Part shown: piece by piece, positions 1-8,500 of the stretch
How the letters are laid out: each line of letters starts with the position of its first letter
How positions within the stretch are numbered: the first letter of the stretch is position 1
Assembly (NCBI RefSeq): GCF_008254045.1
Contig: NZ_CP042425.1
Coordinates: 7,764,163-7,828,162 of the forward strand
DNA: 64,000 nt
Direction: 5' to 3'
DNA from: Limnoglobus roseus
GTDB lineage: Bacteria; Planctomycetota; Planctomycetia; Gemmatales; Gemmataceae
Translations under genes and position numbers: made by a program
The notes under the pieces: model-generated
What the model was told of the DNA's origin: nothing
Databases searched by the model: none
Seen by the model: the letters and a program-made list of their open reading frames with translations, nothing else

Positions 1-3000
1 ACGCTCTGGTTGCCGCCATTGAACGTCAGTGTGCCGCCGAACGGCGTGTTCCCGTTGGTCGGGTCGGTTCGGTCCACGATGAGGGTGTCGTTCCCGGCGT
101 TGCCGTTGAACGTCACGCCGCCGGTGGGGATCGGGTTGCCGCCGCTCATGTCGATGATGAACGTGTCGTCACCGACCGTGCCGTTCAGGACGATCGCCGA
201 CGGCGTGGCCGCGAAGAGGTCCTGGGCGATCAGGGCGTTGTTGAGGAAGAGCTGGACGTTCGCCCCGTTGCGGACGAGGCGGTAGGTGCCGGCCACGGTC
301 GCGTCGTACGTCCGCACGACGGCGTCGTCGTTCTGGATGGTGAACACGTTGACGAAGTTAGGCGTCGGGACGGACGTGTTGGCGGTCGTGTAGTACCGGA
401 CCTGGCCGCCGGTGCCGTCGATCGTGTTCGTGCTGTTGAGTGTGAACTCGACCGTTTCGTCGCCTTCGTTGGTCAAGTCTTCGAAGATTTGCAGCGGGAC
501 GGTCTGGTTGAAAGTCAGGCTCCCGGGAGCGTCGGCCGGGTTGAACGTGACGGTGGTCGAGCCGGTGATGACGTAATCGCCGGCGGTGACCGGGCCGAGG
601 GTGGCCTTGCCGGCCACGGTCCCGAGGAAGGGATCGACGGTCGTGACGATCTGCCGGTCGAGGCCCGGCGTGCCGACCGAACCCGCCGACGGCACGATGG
701 TCAGCGTCACGTCGAAGGACGCGGGCGCATTATCTTCCAACGCCGCGTTGGCCGGCGCGAACGAGAGAACGGCCAGATCGTTGTCCAGGATCGTCCCGGT
801 ACCGGTCGCGGTGCCGATCGTCACGGAGCGGTTCGTCACGAGGTTCGAGATCGTCGCGGTGAACGCCTCCGTACCCTCGACACGGGCGTCGTCAACCGGG
901 TTGACGGTAACCGTCTGTGCAGTCACGCCGGGGGCGAACGTCACCGTCAGGCCGTTGACGCCGATAAAGTCCACGCCCGGTCCGGCCGCAGCCCCGGCGA
1001 TCGCCGTGCCGTTGGCCGTGTTGAACGTGACCATGACAGTCGTATCGACCTGGTTGGTGAGCGTGACGTTGAACGTGATCACCCCGCTTTCCGGAGACAC
1101 TTGGCTGTCGATGTTGACGGTCGCCGAGTCGTCGTTGACGATGGTCCCGGTCGCCGTCCCGGTGGCGTCGATCTTCGACGCGGGGATGAGCGGGTTCGTC
1201 GGCACGACAGTATTGAGCGAAACGGTGAACAGTTCGCTCGCCTCGACGACGTTATCGCCGTTGATCGTGACCGTGAACGTCTGCGTCTCACCGGCCGTGC
1301 CCGCGAACGTCAGGGTGCCCATCGTGGACACGAAGTCGTTATCGCCGACCACCCCACCGGAGGTGCTGACGGCCGTGCCGTCGGTGGTCTTGTAATTGAC
1401 GGTGAACCCGCCCTGAACGGGGTTCGACAACGTCACGGTAAAGGTCATCGGCCCGCCGTTCTCGGCCTGCACGACGTTCTGAATCGTAAGGGCGGTGCTG
1501 TCGTCGTCGGTGATGCTCCCCGTCCCGTTCACCTTCGTGAACTTCGACGTCGGGATGAGCGGGTTCGTCGGCGTGACGACACCGAGTTGAGCCGCGAACG
1601 TCTCCGTCGGCTGCTCGACCGTGGAGTCCGGGTTGATCGTCACCGTGAACGTCTGAACCTCCCCGACCGTCCCCGCGAACGTCAAGACGCCGCTCGCCGT
1701 CGTGTAGTCGCTCCCCGCATTCGCCGTCCCGTCCGCGGTGTTGTACGCCACCGTGAACCCGCCCTGCACGGCGTTCGACGACGTCACCGTGAACATCAGC
1801 ATCGTCGACCCGCCGGTGCCTTCGACAATCGTCGGGCTGCTCACCGTCAGCGTCGTCATGTCGTCGTCGAGAATCGTGCCGACGCCGTTCACCTCAATGA
1901 ACGCCGAAGTCTGTACCGTCGGGTCATTCGGTGTTACGGTCCCGAGTTGGCCGAGGATCGTTTCGTTCGCCTCGACGATCTTATCCCCGTTCACCATCAC
2001 GGTGAACATCTGCGCCTCGCCGTCTGTTGCCCCGGTGAACGTCAGCATCTGCCCGGCGCCACCGGCCGGCAACGCGACGTAGTCGCCGCTGCCGGCCGTA
2101 GCCGTGCCGTCGGCCGTGTTGTACGCGACCTGGAACCCGCCCTGGACCGCCTTGGACGACGTGACGGTGAACGTCAGCAGGACCGTGCCGGCGTCCCCTT
2201 CCGTCACCGTCGAAGTCGTGCTGACGGTCAACGTCGTCTTGTCGTCGTTGGTGATCGTACCCGTCGCCGTCCCCGCCCCGAGTATCATCACGTTCCGCCC
2301 ACCCGCCGCCAGCGCACTCAACGTCGCTGTGAACGTTTCATCGGGTTCCACCAGGGTATCTTGGACCGTGTTCACAGTCGTCGACCCGGTCAGCTGGCCG
2401 GCGAGGATGGTGATCGTCTTCACCGTTGTGTCGAAGTCCGTCGTCGCCGTGGCCGTGTCCGCCCCGCCCTTGCTCGGCGTGAGCATGACCGTCACGTCCA
2501 CGTCCACCGGGTTCGTGAGCGTCGCTGTGAACGTCACAGCAGCCCCTTCCATCGCTGACGAATCGGCGATGCTCACCACCGCCGCGTCGTCGTTCAAAAT
2601 CGTACCCGTCCCCGTCAGGCTCGCCCCGCCACCCGAGAACGTCACGTTCCGCCCGCCCGCCGCCAGGTTCGACAGGATCAGGCTCAGCGTCTCGTTCAGC
2701 TCGACCGTGCCGTCCGCCGTCGTGGCCACGTTGATCGTGAACGCCGTCGTCGAGTTCGCCGCGAACAGCTGCACGTTCCCGTTCGCGACCGCCGTGTAGT
2801 CGGCGTCCGCCACCGTCGCCGTCCCGTCCTGCGTCTTCCGGTCCGACGTCACCGCCGAGTCCACCGGGTTGTCGATCGACACGCTGAACGACAACATCCC
2901 CCCCTCCGTCACCGAGGGGCTCGAAATGCTCACCACCGCCGCGTCGTCGTTCAAAATCGTACCCGTCCCCGTCAGGCTCGCCCCGCCACCCGAGAACGTC

Positions 3001-5186
3001 ACGTTCCGCCCGCCCGCCGCCAGGTTCGACAGGATCAGGCTCAGCGTCTCGTTCAGCTCGACCGTGCCGTCCGCCGTCGTGGCCACGTTGATCGTGAACG
3101 CCGTCGTCGAGTTCGCCGCGAACAGCTGCACGTTCCCGTTCGCGACCGCCGTGTAGTCGGCGTCCGCCACCGTCGCCGTCCCGTCCTGCGTCTTCCGGTC
3201 CGACGTCACCGCCGAGTCCACCGGGTTGTCGATCGACACGCTGAACGACAACATCCCCCCCTCCGTCACCGAGGGGCTCGAAATGCTCACCACCGCCGCG
3301 TCGTCGTTCAAAATCGTACCCGTCCCCGTCAGGCTCGCCCCGCCACCCGAGAACGTCACGTTCCGCCCGCCCGCCGCCAGGTTCGACAGGATCAGGCTCA
3401 GCGTCTCGTTCAGCTCGACCGTGCCGTCCGCCGTCGTGGCCACGTTGATCGTGAACGCCGTCGTCGAGTTCGCCGCGAACAGCTGCACGTTCCCGTTCGC
3501 GACCGCCGTGTAGTCGGCGTCCGCCACCGTCGCCGTCCCGTCCTGCGTCTTCCGGTCCGACGTCACCGCCGAGTCCACCGGGTTGTCGATCGACACGCTG
3601 AACGACAACATCCCCCCCTCCGTCACCGAGGGGCTCGAAATGCTCACCACCGCCGCGTCGTCGTTCAAAATCGTACCCGTCCCCGTCAGGCTCGCCCCGC
3701 CACCCGAGAACGTCACGTTCCGCCCGCCCGCCGCCAGGTTCGACAGGATCAGGCTCAGCGTCTCGTTCAGCTCGACCGTGCCGTCCGCCGTCGTGGCCAC
3801 GTTGATCGTGAACGCCGTCGTCGAGTTCGCCGCGAACAGCTGCACGTTCCCGTTCGCGACCGCCGTGTAGTCGGCGTCCGCCACCGTCGCCGTCCCGTCC
3901 TGCGTCTTCCGGTCCGACGTCACCGCCGAGTCCACCGGGTTGTCGATCGACACGCTGAACGACAACATCCCCCCCTCCGTCACCGAGGGGCTCGAAATGC
4001 TCACCACCGCCGCGTCGTCGTTCAAAATCGTACCCGTCCCCGTCAGGCTCGCCCCGCCACCCGAGAACGTCACGTTCCGCCCGCCCGCCGCCAGGTTCGA
4101 CAGGATCAGGCTCAGCGTCTCGTTCAGCTCGACCGTGCCGTCCGCCGTCGTGGCCACGTTGATCGTGAACGCCGTCGTCGAGTTCGCCGCGAACAGCTGC
4201 ACGTTCCCGTTCGCGACCGCCGTGTAGTCGGCGTCCGCCACCGTCGCCGTCCCGTCCTGCGTCTTCCGGTCCGACGTCACCGCCGAGTCCACCGGGTTGT
4301 CGATCGACACGCTGAACGACAACATCCCCCCCTCCGTCACCGAGGGGCTCGAAATGCTCACCACCGCCGCGTCGTCGTTCAAAATCGTACCCGTCCCCGT
4401 CAGGCTCGCCCCGCCACCCGAGAACGTCACGTTCCGCCCGCCCGCCGCCAGGTTCGACAGGATCAGGCTCAGCGTCTCGTTCAGCTCGACCGTGCCGTCC
4501 GCCGTCGTGGCCACGTTGATCGTGAACGCCGTCGTCGAGTTCGCCGCGAACAGCTGCACGTTCCCGTTCGCGACCGCCGTGTAGTCGGCGTCCGCCACCG
4601 TCGCCGTCCCGTCCTGCGTCTTCCGGTCCGACGTCACCGCCGAGTCCACCGGGTTGTCGATCGACACGCTGAACGACAACATCCCCCCCTCCGTCACCGA
4701 GGGGCTCGAAATGCTCACCACCGCCGCGTCGTCGTTCAAAATCGTACCCGTCCCCGTATCGTCACCTACAGTATCCCCGGCGCTCGTCGCGGTGATCGTG
4801 ACCGTAAAGTCTTCGTCCGCCTCGACCGTCTGATCGCCATTGATCAAGACGGACACCGTGGTCGTGTCCGTCCCATCGTCAATCTGACCAGCCGCGTTGG
4901 TGACCGCGTCATAGTCCGAACCCGCCGTCGCACTGCCATTCGCGGTGGAATATGTAAACGTGATCGGCGTCCCGGCAGCTTTGGCGTCCGAAGTGACCGT
5001 AAACACCAGCATTTGCTGGCCGGCGTTGCCTTCCATAATGCTGGCATCGGCGATACTAATGACCGCCGGAGTGCTGCGGTCCTCCAACGTCACCAGGTTC
5101 GGTTTCGCGAGCATGGGCTTGCCGCTGCGACGGGTGGTTCGACTGGTCGGACGGGGGAAGAGCGAGTTCAACCAGTTAGCGGCCAT
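1..5186 (-). CDS. Giant Calx-beta repeat cell-surface protein (3' end outside window)
   Basis: The minus strand is open from an ATG at 5184-5186 to the window edge, giving 1,728 codons with no stop. The N-terminus is basic and carries VTLEDRSTPAV near residue 35, resembling the planctomycete extracellular-protein motif (LExR...P). From about residue 40 on there are successive Calx-beta-type domains, recognisable from recurring segments such as GTATAGSDY, FTVTI.GD..VE..E and GTG.I.NDD. Residues 144-872 are a tandem array of one 119-residue unit, listed separately. Downstream domains are diverged. The last visible part (about residue 1660 on) changes to a GDDTFIIDMSGG and GNAGNDTLIVDR style, typical of planctomycete surface-protein tails. 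A role in adhesion or the cell envelope with calcium binding is inferred from the family. The gene is divergent from the kinase gene, 368 bp away. The upstream sequence shows no strong Shine-Dalgarno, so the start is chosen by the N-terminal motif. Confidence 0.88.
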   Translation of the reverse strand, partial: MAANWLNSLFPRPTSRTTRRSGKPMLAKPNLVTLEDRSTPAVISIADASIMEGNAGQQMLVFTVTSDAKAAGTPITFTYSTANGSATAGSDYDAVTNAAGQIDDGTDTTTVSVLINGDQTVEADEDFTVTITATSAGDTVGDDTGTGTILNDDAAVVSISSPSVTEGGMLSFSVSIDNPVDSAVTSDRKTQDGTATVADADYTAVANGNVQLFAANSTTAFTINVATTADGTVELNETLSLILSNLAAGGRNVTFSGGGASLTGTGTILNDDAAVVSISSPSVTEGGMLSFSVSIDNPVDSAVTSDRKTQDGTATVADADYTAVANGNVQLFAANSTTAFTINVATTADGTVELNETLSLILSNLAAGGRNVTFSGGGASLTGTGTILNDDAAVVSISSPSVTEGGMLSFSVSIDNPVDSAVTSDRKTQDGTATVADADYTAVANGNVQLFAANSTTAFTINVATTADGTVELNETLSLILSNLAAGGRNVTFSGGGASLTGTGTILNDDAAVVSISSPSVTEGGMLSFSVSIDNPVDSAVTSDRKTQDGTATVADADYTAVANGNVQLFAANSTTAFTINVATTADGTVELNETLSLILSNLAAGGRNVTFSGGGASLTGTGTILNDDAAVVSISSPSVTEGGMLSFSVSIDNPVDSAVTSDRKTQDGTATVADADYTAVANGNVQLFAANSTTAFTINVATTADGTVELNETLSLILSNLAAGGRNVTFSGGGASLTGTGTILNDDAAVVSISSPSVTEGGMLSFSVSIDNPVDSAVTSDRKTQDGTATVADADYTAVANGNVQLFAANSTTAFTINVATTADGTVELNETLSLILSNLAAGGRNVTFSGGGASLTGTGTILNDDAAVVSIADSSAMEGAAVTFTATLTNPVDVDVTVMLTPSKGGADTATATTDFDTTVKTITILAGQLTGSTTVNTVQDTLVEPDETFTATLSALAAGGRNVMILGAGTATGTITNDDKTTLTVSTTSTVTEGDAGTVLLTFTVTSSKAVQGGFQVAYNTADGTATAGSGDYVALPAGGAGQMLTFTGATDGEAQMFTVMVNGDKIVEANETILGQLGTVTPNDPTVQTSAFIEVNGVGTILDDDMTTLTVSSPTIVEGTGGSTMLMFTVTSSNAVQGGFTVAYNTADGTANAGSDYTTASGVLTFAGTVGEVQTFTVTINPDSTVEQPTETFAAQLGVVTPTNPLIPTSKFTKVNGTGSITDDDSTALTIQNVVQAENGGPMTFTVTLSNPVQGGFTVNYKTTDGTAVSTSGGVVGDNDFVSTMGTLTFAGTAGETQTFTVTINGDNVVEASELFTVSLNTVVPTNPLIPASKIDATGTATGTIVNDDSATVNIDSQVSPESGVITFNVTLTNQVDTTVMVTFNTANGTAIAGAAAGPGVDFIGVNGLTVTFAPGVTAQTVTVNPVDDARVEGTEAFTATISNLVTNRSVTIGTATGTGTILDNDLAVLSFAPANAALEDNAPASFDVTLTIVPSAGSVGTPGLDRQIVTTVDPFLGTVAGKATLGPVTAGDYVITGSTTVTFNPADAPGSLTFNQTVPLQIFEDLTNEGDETVEFTLNSTNTIDGTGGQVRYYTTANTSVPTPNFVNVFTIQNDDAVVRTYDATVAGTYRLVRNGANVQLFLNNALIAQDLFAATPSAIVLNGTVGDDTFIIDMSGGNPIPTGGVTFNGNAGNDTLIVDRTDPTNGNTPFGGTLTFNGGNQS
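2569..4757 (-). repeat. Six identical 357-bp tandem repeats plus a 47-bp partial copy
   Basis: Full units begin at 2569, 2926, 3283, 3640, 3997 and 4354, and a seventh begins at 4711 and breaks off after 4757. By eye the six copies are identical at the nucleotide level, including third codon positions. Each encodes one 119-residue Calx-beta unit in the minus-strand gene, and 357 is a multiple of three so the frame is kept. The neighbouring Calx-beta domains on both sides are clearly diverged, so the array looks like a recent amplification or an array homogenised by recombination. Confidence 0.97.
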
Positions 5187-5542
5187 GTCGTACGACTCCG
5201 GCGGTGTAAAGCGTGTGGTGTGTTCAGAATCCGACTTCAGCGTTTTTTTCGAAATCGCGGGAAACAGATTCTATCACGGTTATGAATGACCCGAAATCTC
5301 TTCCCAAACAACCCCGTTTACATGCTATAGATGGAACAATCCGGCGACTCAGTCGCTAAAGTTGTCCCAAAGCACGCAATCGAACCTTCCTACTACGACG
5401 AGAGTGGCGGAGGGATTGATTTTATCCCCGTTCTGATTTCCCTTGTTGTGGCCGGGTCAGAAGGGCACTAAAATAGAATTCCGTCGCGAAACAATCCGGA
5501 CCGTTTGCTCGCCCGTATTGACTTGTACGGCCTCGATCACTT
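5187..5542. other. Divergent intergenic region
   Basis: This 356-bp stretch separates the Calx-beta gene (minus) from the kinase gene (plus). It is visibly richer in A and T than the coding sequence around it, with runs such as TTTTTTT near 5242-5248. I find no open frame with family resemblance and no RNA gene. It presumably carries both promoters; one candidate for the kinase is listed separately. Confidence 0.6.
5446..5474 (+). promoter_or_regulatory. Candidate sigma-70-type promoter of the kinase gene
   Basis: TTGTGG at 5446-5451 and TAAAAT at 5469-5474 are separated by 17 bases, fitting a vegetative -35/-10 pair. The predicted transcript starts about 75 bases before the ATG at 5555. It is only a sequence match, and planctomycete promoters are poorly defined. 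Confidence 0.35.
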
Positions 5543-5554
5543 TTGAGATGTGGT

Positions 5555-8500
5555 ATGCCCCGGTTTGCGAAGTATGAAGAGAACGAGGAGCCGATCGCCG
5601 GTTACCGGTTGGTCGATTTTCTAGGCGCCGGCCAGTTCGGCGAGGTGTGGAAGGCCGTTGACACCGAGTCGGGCATCTTCGTTGCCATCAAGCTCATCGA
5701 CCTGTCCCACAGCACGAGCGCGCTCAAGGAACTCAAGGCCCTCAACCTCGTCCGCAACCTTCGGCACCCCAACCTCGTCCCGATCTTCACGGCCCGCCTC
5801 AAAGACCGCAACGGCAAGGAGCACCCCCTGCACAAGGCCGACGAGGTCAAGCAGAAGGGCCAACTCCGCGAGCTCATCATCGCCATGGGCCTCGGCGACC
5901 TCAGCCTCTCGGCCCGCCTCAAGCAGCTCAACCCGGACGGCACCGACCCGGCCGACTTCAAGGGCATCCCGCACGACGAACTGACCTCGTACATGGAGGG
6001 GGCGGCCAAGGGCATCGACTACCTGAACAAGACCGATCACGGCCTCGGCAAGGGCGTCGGCGACGGACCGATCATCCACTGCGACATCAAGCCGGACAAC
6101 ATGATGGTCATCGCCGGCGAGGTCCAGATCGCCGACTGCGGGGTGGCCGTCATCATCACCCCCGACGCCCGCCAGACGAAGGCCGCCGGGTCGCCGGCGT
6201 ACAGCGCCCCGGAGCTGACCGGGAACAAGCCCGTCCCGGGCACCGACCAGTATGCCCTGGCCATCAGCTACTACGAGCTCCGGACGGGCAAGCTCCCGTT
6301 CGACGAGAGCATGGGCCAGTTGTCGATCATGCTCGCCCACGCCGAGGGCCGCCTCGACTTCGCCAGCCCGGTCCTGTCCGAGTACGAGGTCCGCGTCCTC
6401 AAGTGGGCGACGGCCGTCCAGCCGAAGATGCGGTACGCTTCGTGCATCGACATGGTCCGGCAACTCACCCGGGCGAAGGACGACCTGCCGCCGCTGTCCC
6501 CGGACCAGATCGGGGTGAAGTCCGGCGTCGTCGCCGTGCCCCTGAACCGGCCGAAGCCGCCCGAACCAAGCGGGCCGAAGTCTGTCCCGCCCGGCGCAAA
6601 GACGAAGACCGACACGGACCGGAGTACGCAGGAGTTCGAGGTCGGTGGGGCGCAAGACGACCTCCGGGGGACCGTCATCCCGGACTCGGACCGGATGCTG
6701 CCCCCGAGCCGGTCGGGGTTCGAATTGCCCCCGGTCGCTCCTCCCACGCCGCCCGACGCGCGGCCGAACCCGGCCGCCAAGTACCAGGCGTCGCAGTCGG
6801 ACATCCTCCTGCCGCTCGACGAGACCGGCACGTCCGACGACGAGTTCGATCCGGACGCCGACGATTCGGCCACGCCCGTGCCCACTCCCCTCACTCGCCC
6901 TTTAGCCTCCGACTTGCCGCCGCCGAAGGTCGAGCGGCCGCGGATCAACAAAGACCCCGATGACCCGGGGGGGAAGTTTCTCGGGACGGTCGAACTCGAC
7001 GACGACCTCAAGAAGATCATCCGCGAGTCGGGCCCGCTTGGGTTGCCCGCCGTCGCGGGGCCGAGCGCGGCCCCGCCCGTCAAGCGGCCGGCTTCGAATC
7101 CGGTCATCATCCCCCCCGTCGCCCCCGGCAAGCGGTCGACCCAGTACCCGCGGGAGACGCCTGCCGCCCCCGAGGTCGAGGCCGAAGTCGAGCCGGAGAC
7201 GGAAGAGCCGAAGTCCCTTCCCACGTGGGCCCGGGAAGCCGAGCAAGCCCGCCAGCGGTCTACGGACACCGTCCCAGCGGCCCAGTCCAACAACTGGAAA
7301 AGTGCGCCACCCATGCCGAAGGCGGGCGGTGGCCTGCCCGTGAAGTTGCTGATCGGCGGCGTCCTCGTTGGCGGCCTTGCTGCGGGCGGTTTTTTCCTCT
7401 CTCAAGGCAGCAAACCAGAGGTTGACCCCCCCCCTTCGTCACCACCCCCGCCCACTCCGGCCGTCGTAACCGTTTCGCCGCCCCCGCCCCCACCACCGCT
7501 CGCAGACGATCGGGTCAAGGACCTGGTGAAGCCGATCGACGACCTGATCGCGAAGAAGGACATCGACTCCTTGGATTCGGCCGACAGACTAACGACCCTT
7601 CTCCCTCAGGAGCCGGCCTTCGAGCCCGATCGCGTACGCCTGAGAATCGAGATCGGTAAGGCCCGCGTTGTGGACATCGAAGCCCTGCTGGGGGGCGAGA
7701 GCAAAACCAACGCACTGCTCGACACGGCCGCAGCGCGGGTCGAGAAGCTTACCGGGGACGATCTCAAGAGGCTGAAGGGGCAGATCGAGAAGGAGAGGAT
7801 CACGCTGGCGGTGCAGTCGCTGGAAGGCCGCAGTATCGAGCGATTCACCCCCGCAGTGAAAGAGTTGTTCCAGCGGTGGCCCCAGGCGGACCTGCAGAAG
7901 GATTTGGCCCACAAGCTGATCGCCCTGGGCGATCGATTGGGCAAGGCCGACTATCAGAAAGCCATTCTCGATGCGGTGGCCCCGACACCCGCCTTGTTCG
8001 CGGAAATGGTCGATACCAAGGCCGATCGTGACAAGGTTTTCCGGTGGCAGGCGGACGCCCTGAGCGGTGCCTTGACGGCGGCTCGGAATGCGATCACGAC
8101 GTTGGGCCAAGCGACCGATGCCAAGCCCACCGACATCGACTCCGCCCAGAAGGCCGTCGTCGCCCTCCAGGACGCGGTGACGAAGGCAGGCAAGCCATTC
8201 GGGGCTCTTTGGGACCCGAACGCCATCAGCCCGGACATTCTGGGCTTCCTGCCCGCGGCCGAGGCGTGGTCGAAGGCGCGGGCCGACAAGTCGCCCGACC
8301 TGCGGCCCTTCGCCAAGTTCTTCCCGCCCGAGGCGGGGGCCGTGCCGCCCTCGCCGGCCGGCCCATTCGCGATGGAGTACCTACGACTCGCGGGTGTCAC
8401 GCCTCCGTTGCCGGTCGCCAACCTCCGTGCCGTCCGCGACAACGCCCGCTCGCAAAAATGGCCCGGCATGACGGAAGCATATCAACAGCGGATCGACACG

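Noticed and set aside
489..2558. 689-codon plus-strand open frame opposite the Calx-beta gene
   Set aside because: Its translation is Arg/Asp-rich with no motif and it is the antisense shadow of a well-supported repeat protein.
2569..4757. Repeats as a CRISPR array
   Set aside because: The unit is 357 bp, coding, in frame and without unique spacers.
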